A model generated the notes under the pieces. The model did not search any database and was not told the DNA's origin. It saw nothing but the letters and a program-made list of their open reading frames with translations. The position numbers were made by a program, and so were the translations under genes. Below, in pieces: positions 1 to 8,635 of a DNA stretch of 64,000 bases (positions are counted from its first letter, which is position 1; every line of letters starts with the position of its first letter). The stretch lies in assembly GCA_024998565.1 (NCBI GenBank), contig JACOEM010000002.1, forward strand, positions 526,522-590,521. The letters are read 5' to 3'. This DNA comes from Nitrospira sp. GTDB lineage: Bacteria; Nitrospirota; Nitrospiria; Nitrospirales; Nitrospiraceae.

Positions 1-1
1 A

Positions 2-346
2 CATGTATATACCGAACAGGGAATTCTCGCATTCACCACCGGGTCGGCGGAACAAGCCGCCATGGAAGACGGCGCGATGCCTGCGGGGCTCTTTCGCAGC
101 GTGTGCCATTTGCCGGCCAACTTGTTGAATACCGGCGTACACAGGATCGTTCTACTGATCGTCGAAAACCGAAGCAGGGTCACGTATCGCCTTGAAGACG
201 CCCTCTCCTTTGAGATGGTCGAGCTCAGTAAGCGCCACTTCGGATGGCAAGGTCGAGAGCCGGGCGCCGTTCGTCCGATGCTCAGATGGACGACCATCCA
301 AGTTCAAGCGGGCGAACCCGTCAATATGACGCCCTTACCCCATTGA
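2..346 (+). CDS. Wzt-type polysaccharide ABC transporter ATP-binding protein, C-terminal part (5' end outside window)
   Basis: The frame is open from the first bases, so the gene starts upstream of the window. The visible 114 residues match the carbohydrate-binding C-terminal domain of Wzt-type ATPases. Typical are the 'CHLPANLLNTGVHRI' strand (a relative of CxxPGNLLNEG), 'ALSFEM', and the terminal 'PGAVRPMLRWTT' stretch. In this family the N-terminal ATPase drives export of an undecaprenyl-linked glycan and the C-terminal domain recognises its capped end. The ATPase half is not visible, so its integrity cannot be judged. An ABC exporter at the edge suggests that the glycan locus continues to the left. 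Confidence 0.8.
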   Translation, partial: HVYTEQGILAFTTGSAEQAAMEDGAMPAGLFRSVCHLPANLLNTGVHRIVLLIVENRSRVTYRLEDALSFEMVELSKRHFGWQGREPGAVRPMLRWTTIQVQAGEPVNMTPLPH

Positions 347-510
347 GGGGGACGCGGCAGGAGCGAAACTTCGCATCGGTGCCAGAGATCCATGGGTACT
401 GTGTCCCATCGACAGGGATGCGACAATCGTGTAGCGCGCAGATCAGTTGCTCGTCTCAATCCATCTCAATTCCTTCGGTCAGAAACATCGGCGTGCCGTT
501 GCCGAGCAAC

Positions 511-1470
511 ATGGATCACGTGATTCCTGAGTTCCCATGCCAGGTGAATGCCAGAACTGGGCTTGCCCACACAGGGTATGCTCATGCGGACTACGCTGCA
601 TCCTTGGCGGAATTTGGAACCCCTCGCCATCTCCGGCGCTGTGATGGGTGGATCCTCGAGCGTCAGATTCCGGGCACCCCGTATCGAGATGCGATCGGCC
701 CCTATCCGTTGTTCAGCTGCCTGGATTGGTCTCAACTTGCCCAGGACCTGGACGAGATCGGAACGGACCTGGTCAGCCTCATGGTCGTTCCTGCCCCGTT
801 TGACGGGTATTCTCGTCTGCTCCTTGAGCGCTGTTTTACGCAGGTGATTCCGTTTAAGTCGCACTATGTGACCGATCTTACGCAGCCGCTGGAGAAGATC
901 GTCAAGAAATCTCACAAGGATACGGTGGCGCGCGCGGCGAAAAGGGTAGAAGTGTCACACTGCGTGGAACCGGTCGCGCATCTTACAAAGTGGGTCGAAC
1001 TATTCGACGTGCTCGTCAAGAGGCATCACATCACGGGCATTCGCGCTTTTTCGCAGGACGCCTTTGCCAAGCAATTAGCGATTCCCGGCATGGTGATGTT
1101 TGAGGCACGGGCAAACGGGGAAACCGTCGGACTCGATCTGTGGTATACGCAGGCAGAAGTCGCCTATGGACATTTGGTGGCGTTTAGTGAGCTCGGGTAT
1201 GAATTACGCGCGTCATACGCCACCAAGTGGTTTATGCTCAATCACTTTGCCGGGAAAGTGAGATGGGTCGATCTGGGAGGGGGCGCCGGCGTGAGTTCGA
1301 ACGCGACCGACGGCCTTTCCGTCTATAAAGACGGGTGGAGTACCGGAACCGTCCCCGCATATCTCTGCTGCCGAATTTTTAATCATTCTCTGTACGATTC
1401 ATTGTCCGCGGCATGCGGCGCCACCGGCAGCAGCTATTTTCCTGCCTATCGAGCAGGCATTCCGTTCTAA
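511..1470 (+). CDS. FemAB/GNAT-like acyltransferase
   Basis: A predicted protein of about 319 residues with the two-lobed GNAT fold of FemAB/BioF2-like acyltransferases. Visible signs are the basic 'KKSHKDTVARAAKR' helix in the middle, the strand 'MVMFEARANGETVGLDLWY', and the late 'LGGGAG' turn. The frame is open further upstream, but the residues before 511 look non-coding in composition and overlap the Wzt tail, so the ATG at 511 was chosen; no strong ribosome site confirms it. Such proteins in glycan clusters are thought to transfer acyl or aminoacyl groups to amino sugars. The substrate is unknown. Two further GNAT-like proteins lie at 44629 and 50503. Confidence 0.7.
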   Translation: MDHVIPEFPCQVNARTGLAHTGYAHADYAASLAEFGTPRHLRRCDGWILERQIPGTPYRDAIGPYPLFSCLDWSQLAQDLDEIGTDLVSLMVVPAPFDGYSRLLLERCFTQVIPFKSHYVTDLTQPLEKIVKKSHKDTVARAAKRVEVSHCVEPVAHLTKWVELFDVLVKRHHITGIRAFSQDAFAKQLAIPGMVMFEARANGETVGLDLWYTQAEVAYGHLVAFSELGYELRASYATKWFMLNHFAGKVRWVDLGGGAGVSSNATDGLSVYKDGWSTGTVPAYLCCRIFNHSLYDSLSAACGATGSSYFPAYRAGIPF

Positions 1471-1701
1471 TCATTTTATATTCAGGAGGGGTGCCGTCAG
1501 GACGGTATAGCTGCTTCGCTACCCCTCTGAATCTTATAGACTCTGACCGCTGCAACGTTTCACTACGCACGATGGACTGTCGCAGCATTACTCCCAACAT
1601 CCTGCCTGCCGGAGCGGTTCAGCGAAAAGAAGCCGTCAGATACGGCGTGAACGGCGGGGGCCTGATATACAACCGTAAGGAGGCCGGAAGGAGGATCCAT
1701 A

Positions 1702-2556
1702 ATGTCATCCCAAGTGTCTGTTGATGTAGCCAGATCCCTGCCGACGGTTGAGGAGTGTATCGCCTCAATCGAGCGCGATGGCTACTGTTACGTGCCGCAG
1801 ATGTTCTCGCCCGAACAGGTGTCCATGGCGCTGGAGCGGATTAAGTACTGGTTCGACAACACGCTGTCGTCCCAATCCGAGCGAATGCCGTATCTCAACA
1901 AAGACCAATCGATGGTGTACAACCTCCAGAGCAAGGACCTCTTTCTTCTTCGGATGGTGCTCGGCTGCGAGCTCATCGAGAAGGTTCTGATGCGGTTTCT
2001 GAATGACCGGTGGTTTACCTCAATCCCGTCAGATGCGCCCAATTATATCCTACGATCGTTTCTTGCCCGAAGCAGCAATCACCAAATGCCTTTGCACATC
2101 GACTCGTTCATCCCCTATGCGGGTCCCCATGTTTTCATCATGCAATGTTCGATCCCTCTGGAGGATCAGACGGAAGACAACGGTTGTACCGTGCTGATTC
2201 CAGGCTCTCACCTTTCGGGAAAATACTGTTCGCAAGACGCTTTCCCTTCCGCCGTGTCCATCAAGGCTCGGGCGGGAGATCTCGTCTTCTGGGACAGTCG
2301 AATCTGGCATGGAGCCCGTCAAAACACCAGCGGGGGGACGCGCTGGGCCATGATTGCTACATTTTGCCGCTGGTGGATTAAGCAAGCTTTCGATATCCCG
2401 GGCAATCTCCCCCAAGAGCTCTATGATCAGTTGACCGAACGCGAAAAAAGCGTGCTCGGGTACTGTTCGGTTCCTTATGACAACGAAAAGCATGGCATCG
2501 ATATGAAGCGGAGCTATTCGTTGCTGCCCCAACAGGTGGTGGATTACCGCAGGTAA
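1702..2556 (+). CDS. Phytanoyl-CoA dioxygenase (PhyH) family Fe(II)/2-oxoglutarate oxygenase
   Basis: 284 residues. The facial-triad motif is clear: H132-x-D134 in 'MPLHIDSF' and the distal histidine H203 in 'IWHGARQN', followed by R214, the expected 2-oxoglutarate-binding arginine. PhyH-family enzymes hydroxylate small molecules or lipid- and sugar-linked substrates using iron, oxygen and 2-oxoglutarate. The ATG at 1702 follows an AAGGAGG-like site (GGAAGGAGGATCCATA). It is 28 bases upstream of the MBL-fold gene and probably co-transcribed with it. A second PhyH gene lies at 6221. Two oxygenases in a sugar-nucleotide block suggest oxidative modification of a glycan residue (inference). Confidence 0.85.
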   Translation: MSSQVSVDVARSLPTVEECIASIERDGYCYVPQMFSPEQVSMALERIKYWFDNTLSSQSERMPYLNKDQSMVYNLQSKDLFLLRMVLGCELIEKVLMRFLNDRWFTSIPSDAPNYILRSFLARSSNHQMPLHIDSFIPYAGPHVFIMQCSIPLEDQTEDNGCTVLIPGSHLSGKYCSQDAFPSAVSIKARAGDLVFWDSRIWHGARQNTSGGTRWAMIATFCRWWIKQAFDIPGNLPQELYDQLTEREKSVLGYCSVPYDNEKHGIDMKRSYSLLPQQVVDYRR

Positions 2557-2584
2557 GCACATCAGGACAAAGAGGAAACGCACT

Positions 2585-4069
2585 ATGCCAAAAGATCTCA
2601 CAGTCACTTATGTCTCGCATGCTTGTCTCCGAATCGACGGCGAGTTTGGCTCGCTGTTGTGCGATCCCTGGTTTTTGAATGAGCCTGTTTACGACTACGC
2701 CCTCTGGAAGTTTCCCCCGGCGGTGATTCCACCCGAGGTCCTGCTGAAGGACCTCGATTATCTCTACATCACACATTCGCACGAAGATCACTTTCATATT
2801 CCGTCAATCAATCGTATTCCCCGTGACATCCAAGTGCTGCTCCCGGAATACGCCAACCGGCCTTGCTTGCGCGCGCAATTGGTGGAACGCACCATGCGGG
2901 AGATGGGTTTTCATCGGATCAGAAAAATTCAGCCGTGGGAAACGATTCACCTCGGGGGAATCACACCGTTTACCGTCGTGCCATCGGCGAAATCGCGCGC
3001 TCACGATTGGGAGAACTCCGGCTTCGTGATCGATCATCCCGGAACACGTCTTATCAACATGAACGACAACTGTGATGACGAAGAACTCTGTTCGGAGATC
3101 CACTCGCGCTGGCCGATCTTTGAGATCGGCTTTGTCCAAACCTCCAGTGCCACAGTGTTTCCAGCCTGCTATCGCATGCCGCCGGAAGCCAAGGAGGAAG
3201 CCGCCAGGAACAAGTGTGAGACGTTTACGCTGCACAAACGTTTAATCGAAATGCTTCATCTTCAACGCATCGTTCCTTTCGCGGGAGACTTCGGCTGGTA
3301 TGACGATCGGTACTTCAGCCACAATTGGCAGGGCCGGTCCACGCCGAAGATTCTGGAGAATTGGATCCGCGAAAATTATCCCGATCGGGATGTCGCCACG
3401 CTCTATCCATCCGACACCTGGTCCATTTCCACCGGTATTGTTCGTAATCATCCCGATGTTGATTGGGGGCAATATCTGGATTTCGTCAGAACCTGCAAAC
3501 AGAAACTTCAGAAGAAGGTGGATCACTACAATGCATGGATCGATGCATCGGATCGATCCAATCTTCTCCACCGTTCGCGCCGGCACACGGACACCATCAA
3601 CAAGCACATTACGCAAGACGGCATCGTCTTCAGTGGTCGTTTCCGCGTGATCGTGGAAGGAGACAACTCGAACTTTTCCTTTGTGTTGAAAGCCAATCCT
3701 CAGGACGGATTTTCCATCGATTGGGAAGACACGGAACCTGTCGACCAGTCGATTTATGTGCCCGAGCGTCTCTGGGCGGCGATTCTGGAAGGCAAGATCA
3801 TGTGGGGCATGTATCAATGGACGACGGAGATCAAGGAGCATGTGCCGTATAGACTGGATCTTGGCCGCTTCTGGTATTGGCTGGAATACAACCTCGATTT
3901 GGGTAACAAAAATTCCCAGGCCATCATGAACCCCAAATTGTTCCCGCATTTGAGCGGCCCGACGATTCGGCCGGAGTGGGGAACGATTGAATTCGAAGAC
4001 GATTGGGAGTTCCCGTGGCTCAATCGAGAAGTGGCCTCGGGGCAGGAGTCGGCTCACCAAAGTGCCTAG
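2585..4069 (+). CDS. Metallo-beta-lactamase-fold hydrolase, UlaG / CMP-Neu5Ac hydroxylase-like
   Basis: 494 residues. The MBL metal motif HxHxDH is present as H64-S-H66-E-D68-H69 in 'YITHSHEDHFH'. The opening part, with 'LLCDPWF', is typical of the UlaG-like branch that also contains the MBL domain of CMP-N-acetylneuraminate hydroxylases. The C-terminal 150 residues form a separate domain (around 'FSGRFRVIVEGDNSNFSFVL') that may bind a hydrophobic ligand, as SCP2-like domains do. No Rieske Cys-His motif is visible, so classical CMAH chemistry is not supported. The gene sits between a PhyH oxygenase and a formyltransferase, which points to a sugar or sugar-nucleotide substrate (inference). Confidence 0.75.
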   Translation: MPKDLTVTYVSHACLRIDGEFGSLLCDPWFLNEPVYDYALWKFPPAVIPPEVLLKDLDYLYITHSHEDHFHIPSINRIPRDIQVLLPEYANRPCLRAQLVERTMREMGFHRIRKIQPWETIHLGGITPFTVVPSAKSRAHDWENSGFVIDHPGTRLINMNDNCDDEELCSEIHSRWPIFEIGFVQTSSATVFPACYRMPPEAKEEAARNKCETFTLHKRLIEMLHLQRIVPFAGDFGWYDDRYFSHNWQGRSTPKILENWIRENYPDRDVATLYPSDTWSISTGIVRNHPDVDWGQYLDFVRTCKQKLQKKVDHYNAWIDASDRSNLLHRSRRHTDTINKHITQDGIVFSGRFRVIVEGDNSNFSFVLKANPQDGFSIDWEDTEPVDQSIYVPERLWAAILEGKIMWGMYQWTTEIKEHVPYRLDLGRFWYWLEYNLDLGNKNSQAIMNPKLFPHLSGPTIRPEWGTIEFEDDWEFPWLNREVASGQESAHQSA

Positions 4070-4134
4070 GTCCCGGTAGAGCTCGCAGGCGAAGAGAGAC
4101 TGCTCTGGCCTTGTACAGGCGGATACACAAGGAT

Positions 4135-4161
4135 AGTGGCGCCGTTTCAGGCGGCGCCACT
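4135..4161. other. Perfect 10-bp inverted repeat between the MBL and formyltransferase genes
   Basis: AGTGGCGCCG (4135-4144) pairs perfectly with CGGCGCCACT (4152-4161) around a 7-base loop. There is no T-run on either side, so it is not a classical rho-independent terminator. It could stabilise the mRNA end, pause transcription or be a partial terminator ahead of the next gene, whose start is 74 bases downstream. Confidence 0.6.
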
Positions 4162-4234
4162 CCCGGCCAATCGGCGCTCCATCCGTCACGCGAGCCGCCG
4201 ACAGACGCCTCTTCATGTTGTGTGGAGTCGTAGC

Positions 4235-4942
4235 ATGCAGAGACAAGATACACGATTCATTTTCGTCGTTTCGACTTCGGGTTCGGTGATGAACCGAGTC
4301 CTGGCAAGCAATTTTCTCCGCGCCGTGGTCCATTCCGTGGTTGTGGATCAACCATGCCAAGCTGTGGCGGAAGCGCAGGCTTGGGGGCTGCCCGTGACAT
4401 TGTTCGAGGAAGGCTCACCGGAGGCGTTCTGTTCCAGGTTGACCCAGTATATGGAAGAGCACCACATAGACTACATCATTTCCTTCTACACTCAGTTCTA
4501 TAGCAAAGCCTTCCGTGATGCCTATCGGGACCGCATTATCAATTTTCATCCGTCGCTGTTGCCGGCGTTTAAGGGAATGGACGGATTTGGCGACGGGGTG
4601 GCCTATCACACGAAGATTATCGGGACGACGGTGGAGTTCATCAAGGACGTGATGGACGAAGGCAAGATCATTATGCAAACCGCATGCACCGTGGATCCAA
4701 GATTGAGTCACGCAGCGTTGCGCCACCGTATTTTCGTGCAACAATGCAAGACGCTTCTCCAGGTTGTGAAGTGGCTGATCGATGATCGTGTGCGGGTTGA
4801 TGGTGACCGAGTGACGATCGCCGAGGCCGGGTATCATGACCTTGAGTTTGTGCCGGCATTGGAGTGTCGAGAAGCACTCGATCTCCAGGTAGCTCTCCCT
4901 TCTGTAGTGGCAGGGACCGCCACTATGGTGACACGGCGGTGA
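4235..4942 (+). CDS. Formyltransferase (sugar N-formyltransferase-like)
   Basis: 235 residues. The catalytic Asn-His-Asp triad of the formyltetrahydrofolate-dependent family is visible: N103 and H105 in 'IINFHPSLLP', and D141 in 'VMDEGKIIM'. The protein is short, about the size of PurN or of the catalytic domain of sugar N-formyltransferases, and lacks the C-terminal domain of methionyl-tRNA formyltransferase. The ATG at 4235 is preferred because the upstream codons of the same frame run through the hairpin. With a DegT/StrS aminotransferase at 7123 in the same block, formylation of a 4-amino sugar nucleotide is the best guess; a housekeeping purine role is less likely in this context. Confidence 0.8.
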   Translation: MQRQDTRFIFVVSTSGSVMNRVLASNFLRAVVHSVVVDQPCQAVAEAQAWGLPVTLFEEGSPEAFCSRLTQYMEEHHIDYIISFYTQFYSKAFRDAYRDRIINFHPSLLPAFKGMDGFGDGVAYHTKIIGTTVEFIKDVMDEGKIIMQTACTVDPRLSHAALRHRIFVQQCKTLLQVVKWLIDDRVRVDGDRVTIAEAGYHDLEFVPALECREALDLQVALPSVVAGTATMVTRR

Positions 4943-5002
4943 CTTACTTTGCCTAAGCCGATCACACCAGGCGTTCGCCCCGTCCTGATGGACGGGGTTG
5001 TC

Positions 5003-6175
5003 ATGGCACATGCATGCGTGCTCTGCGGGGCCGAGGAATGGGCCGAGCTGGTCGAGCCGCACCCCTGCCAGTCCGTTCGGGTTGATGGAGTGATTGAGCC
5101 GCGGCCGCTCGAGAGGCGCCAGTGCAGAGGCTGCGGGGTCGGCTTTCGAATATCCAAAGAAGACCTGGAGTTGATGTACCGGCAGGACTACGCCTTATAC
5201 AGCAACCGCCCAGGCGCCGACGCGTTCAACCGTCAGCGGCATCCCGCGGTGGTCGATCTCATCGCCAGTTCGATACAGCCCTTCCGGCCTCGTCGAATTC
5301 TCGAGGTCGGATGCGGAGACGGGAGCACGTTGAGCGCCATACGGGAACTGTGGCCCGATGCCGAAACGGTGGGCTTGGAACCCTCCCGCCATGCTGCAGA
5401 AGCGGCACGAGCAAGAGGCCATCGGGTAATCGAGGGGATGGCGGAGTCGTCGTTGGGAGAGGCGGCGGAGCAAGCGTTCGATCTTGTGTTCAGCGTTCAG
5501 GTTATCGAGCACACAGCTGACCCGGTCGCGTTTTTGGCGTCGCAAAGAGCTTGTCTGGCACCTGGAGGAGTCGTGGTGACAATTTGCCCCAATGGGGCGG
5601 TGCCTCATGCAGAACTTATCCATGCGGATCATCTGTTCTCGTTTACTCCTCATCATCTCGCGACCGTGACGGCCCGGGCTGGGCTGATCCGTCGTGGCGG
5701 GTGCGAATTCTTTCTTGATGAAGCCTGCGAATTCAATCAACTGGTGGTTGCAAGCACAGCCTCGGATTCCGAGTCGGCCGAAATCGGCAGGATGCCGGCA
5801 ATTAGCCAGGATGAGGTGGACCGGCTGGAACAGGCACGGAACGCGTATCTGCGTCGCTGGTCCTGTCTTGAAGGCGAGCTCAGCAAACGGGTCGGACAGT
5901 GCGGGACCCTCATCTGTTTTGGTACCGGTGGTTGGTCTGCCAATTTAGCCGGGTACGCGCCGGCCATATGGGAGCGCGTACGAGCCTGCACTGTTGATAC
6001 CCCCGCGACTATCACCTACATGAACAAACCCGTGGTCGAATACTCCAGCCTGCACGAGCAGGACCCGGACATAGTCATCGTGGCGGTCAATCCTTGTCGA
6101 CAGGATATGGTCTCCCAACGACTGCGCCGAGACGGGTATTGCACCGTTCAGTGGAACGATCTGATCCAGAGATAG
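5003..6175 (+). CDS. Class I SAM-dependent methyltransferase with N-terminal zinc ribbon (sugar C-methyltransferase type)
   Basis: About 390 residues. It starts with two Cys pairs (CVLC and CRGC), the zinc-binding arrangement found in sugar C-methyltransferases. The SAM motif I 'ILEVGCGDGSTL' follows, then the 'SVQVIEHTADPVAFL' and 'CLAPGGVVV' motifs. The C-terminal 100 residues ('LICFGTGGWSANLAGY') form the second Rossmann-like domain of C-methyltransferase proteins. Starts at 4988 (ATG) and 4949 (TTG) are also in frame; 5003 was chosen because a GGGG stretch precedes it at good spacing. It probably methylates a keto-deoxy-sugar nucleotide made by neighbouring enzymes. Two further zinc-ribbon methyltransferases lie at 25039 and 41572. 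Confidence 0.8.
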   Translation: MAHACVLCGAEEWAELVEPHPCQSVRVDGVIEPRPLERRQCRGCGVGFRISKEDLELMYRQDYALYSNRPGADAFNRQRHPAVVDLIASSIQPFRPRRILEVGCGDGSTLSAIRELWPDAETVGLEPSRHAAEAARARGHRVIEGMAESSLGEAAEQAFDLVFSVQVIEHTADPVAFLASQRACLAPGGVVVTICPNGAVPHAELIHADHLFSFTPHHLATVTARAGLIRRGGCEFFLDEACEFNQLVVASTASDSESAEIGRMPAISQDEVDRLEQARNAYLRRWSCLEGELSKRVGQCGTLICFGTGGWSANLAGYAPAIWERVRACTVDTPATITYMNKPVVEYSSLHEQDPDIVIVAVNPCRQDMVSQRLRRDGYCTVQWNDLIQR

Positions 6176-6220
6176 GACTCGCGCTCACGGGTGCGGTGTC
6201 GTGACGAAAGGGGAGAACTG

Positions 6221-7072
6221 ATGCAGGCCACAGCGTCCACTGCTACTACTCTTCGAACTACCTTCAATGATCAAGGTTATGTCCTCGTAAGGAACCTCAT
6301 TCCCGAAGTCATCGGGAACCGGGTGTTGGAGGATCTTAGGCTCGCGACCACCCAGCTCTTGCAGTCCCGTGGCCTCCTCACTCCGGAGCTCTTTCGTGGA
6401 GAACTGTTGGAATTGCTCAAGGCGGTGTTCAGTCTGGACCTTAACCTGTATCTCAGCATTCTGCGCTTGGGCAGCAAGTTACAGTCGGTCCATGCGTTGG
6501 CCTTGCATGAGCGACTCATTCACCTGCTCAATGAATTAGGCTGTAAGGCGAGTGTCCTGCCCTGTGGAGTTGCTATCCATCTTGTGGCCGACGAGTTGAA
6601 GATTCCAGGCGGTTACTTCGGGTGGGGCGCGCACCAGGACTGGTCGTCGGCTCAAGGCAGTTTGGACCAGCTGGTCTTATGGACGCCGCTCATGGACGTG
6701 GGCAAAGACTTCTATCCCGTCGAAATCGTACCCGGGAGCCACAAATTGGGCGTGTTACCTGGAGATCGGCAGAATGCCAACAACAGGGGCGCATTGATTA
6801 CCATTCAACCCGGCTTTGTGGACGAGAAGGATTTTGTGTCCGTCGAAATGAATCGTGGTGATGTCCTGATGTTCTCGGGGCTCCTCGTTCATCGGACCGG
6901 CACCGGGACGCGCAAAGGACTCCGCATCGCCTGCGGGGCGCGTTTCGACAATATTGAAGAGCACACGTTTGTTGATCGCGGCTATCCCTGTGCCTTTCGC
7001 CTCCATGCGGAAACGCAGATACTGCATCCGGGGTTCCCCACCGCCGATGAGGTGAATCGGCTCTTTCAGTAA
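6221..7072 (+). CDS. PhyH-family Fe(II)/2-oxoglutarate oxygenase (second copy)
   Basis: 283 residues with the iron-binding residues H138-x-D140 ('GAHQDWSS') and H224 ('LVHRTGTG'), followed by arginines about ten residues later for 2-oxoglutarate. The start at 6221 is supported by AAAGGGGAG just upstream. It is only distantly similar to the PhyH protein at 1702, so the two probably act on different substrates. It lies between a sugar methyltransferase and a sugar aminotransferase, which suggests hydroxylation of a deoxy-sugar or of its acyl group. Confidence 0.85.
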   Translation: MQATASTATTLRTTFNDQGYVLVRNLIPEVIGNRVLEDLRLATTQLLQSRGLLTPELFRGELLELLKAVFSLDLNLYLSILRLGSKLQSVHALALHERLIHLLNELGCKASVLPCGVAIHLVADELKIPGGYFGWGAHQDWSSAQGSLDQLVLWTPLMDVGKDFYPVEIVPGSHKLGVLPGDRQNANNRGALITIQPGFVDEKDFVSVEMNRGDVLMFSGLLVHRTGTGTRKGLRIACGARFDNIEEHTFVDRGYPCAFRLHAETQILHPGFPTADEVNRLFQ

Positions 7073-7122
7073 CCAGGTTTACACGAAAGTCCATACACGC
7101 AGTTGAGTTGAAGGAGGTGGGC

Positions 7123-8394
7123 ATGAAGGCATGGGAAGACCTGGCAATTTTCGGAGGGAAACCGACGTTTGAGAAACCGCTCCATGTGGGTTATCCCAAC
7201 ATCGGAAACCGCGCGGCCCTGTTCGAACGCATCAACGACATCCTGGATCGACGATGGCTGACCAACATGGGGCCCTACAGCCAGGAATTCGAGCAACGTA
7301 TCTCGGATATGCTCGGGGTCAAACATTGTATCGCTATGTGCAACGGCACGGTCGCGTTGGAAATTGCCATTCGTGCGCTCGGCCTTACCGGGGAAGTCAT
7401 CGTTCCCTCCATGACCTTTATTGCGACGGTGCACGCGCTGCAGTGGCAGGAGGTCAGGCCGATTTTCTGCGATATTGCGCCGGGTGAGTTCCATCTGGAT
7501 CCGGAGAAAGTCGAGGCGATGATTACGCCGCGAACCACCGGTATCATCGGAGTGCATCTCTGGGGACGGCCCTGCCACGTCGAGGCACTGACCAGAATCG
7601 CTCAACAACGGCGATTGAAGCTCTTGTTTGACGCGGCCCATGCATTCGGCTGTTCACATAACGGACGCATGATCGGCAACTTTGGCAATGCGGAGGTGTT
7701 CAGTTTCCACGCTACGAAATGCATCAACACATTCGAAGGGGGGGCGATCGTCACCAACGATGATGAGCTGGCGGAAAAAATTCGCCTGATGACCAATTTT
7801 GGTTTCGGGGGGACCGATAAGGTCGTCTACATCGGGACGAACGGGAAGATGAACGAAGTGTCCGCCGCGATGGGAATTACCTCTCTTGAGGATTTTGAGA
7901 CGTTTATTGAGCTGAACCGATCGAACTATCAAACCTATGTCAGGGAGCTGACGGGGATTCGCGGGCTCAGGCCGGTCATGTACGATGAGCAGGAGCGCAA
8001 CAACTATCATTACGTTGTCTTGGAGCTCGACGAAGCCGTGACCGCCGTGAGCCGTGATCAGGTGGTGGACATTCTCCGTGCAGAGAATGTGCTCGCCCGA
8101 CGATATTTCTACCCGGGCTGCCACAATATGGAGCCCTACCGGTCTTATTTTCCATTGAGCCAGCTGTGGTTGCCGGAGACGGAACGCATGACCAAGCGGG
8201 TGCTGGTGCTGCCGACCGGTGCAGCTGTGACTGCCGAGAGCATCAAGCTCATCGGGCAGATTATCCGGGTGGTTGTTTCCAGCGGCCGGGAGATTCGCGA
8301 TCGGCTGAAGCAACCGGTTCCTGCGGTGCAGCCACGGGTCGTCCAGGACCCGAATCAAGAATTGTCTGCGGAATTGGAAATCGTACCACGGTGA
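7123..8394 (+). CDS. DegT/DnrJ/EryC1/StrS-family PLP-dependent sugar aminotransferase
   Basis: 423 residues. The PLP lysine is K199 in 'FSFHATKCIN', followed by 'EGGAIVTND'; the pyridine-nitrogen aspartate is D170 in 'LLFDAAHAFG'. The family transfers an amino group to a keto-sugar nucleotide. A near-perfect ribosome site (AAGGAGGTGG) fixes the ATG at 7123; a TTG lies 15 bases upstream. The C-terminal 30 residues extend past the usual fold. The nearby formyltransferase and methyltransferase could use its amino-sugar product. It differs from the second DegT protein at 54772 in length and motifs, so the locus probably makes at least two amino sugars. Confidence 0.88.
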   Translation: MKAWEDLAIFGGKPTFEKPLHVGYPNIGNRAALFERINDILDRRWLTNMGPYSQEFEQRISDMLGVKHCIAMCNGTVALEIAIRALGLTGEVIVPSMTFIATVHALQWQEVRPIFCDIAPGEFHLDPEKVEAMITPRTTGIIGVHLWGRPCHVEALTRIAQQRRLKLLFDAAHAFGCSHNGRMIGNFGNAEVFSFHATKCINTFEGGAIVTNDDELAEKIRLMTNFGFGGTDKVVYIGTNGKMNEVSAAMGITSLEDFETFIELNRSNYQTYVRELTGIRGLRPVMYDEQERNNYHYVVLELDEAVTAVSRDQVVDILRAENVLARRYFYPGCHNMEPYRSYFPLSQLWLPETERMTKRVLVLPTGAAVTAESIKLIGQIIRVVVSSGREIRDRLKQPVPAVQPRVVQDPNQELSAELEIVPR

Positions 8395-8422
8395 AAGGGT
8401 AGCCGGCAGAAATACACAGGCG

Positions 8423-8437
8423 TGGCAGTGAATATGC
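8423..8437 (+). promoter_or_regulatory. Weak sigma-54 (-24/-12) promoter candidate
   Basis: TGGCAGTGAATATGC keeps the invariant GG and GC dinucleotides at the exact sigma-54 spacing, in the 240-base gap before the MBOAT gene. The -12 half is imperfect (ATGC instead of TTGC). A transcript from here would have a leader of about 190 bases. One such match can occur by chance. Confidence 0.25.
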
Positions 8438-8635
8438 GATGGGGCCACATCGCGGAGTGGGTTTCTACGAGCGACAGTTTCCGGATGGCCGCTTTTCTCA
8501 AGAATGCCCATGAGCTGGCCACACAAGTCCAAGCGGTGTTGTTTGGTCCGGTCGTTAGTCGGAGACAGTTCCGGCGAGTTGCTCTGTCGGTCGGGCACAG
8601 ATTGCAACATGCATGCAGGATAGAGCGACCGCGCC

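Noticed and set aside
3242-4360. Long minus-strand reading frame of 372 codons opposite the MBL gene
   Set aside because: It lies opposite a gene with clear MBL motifs, runs past it across the hairpin, and has no recognisable domain.
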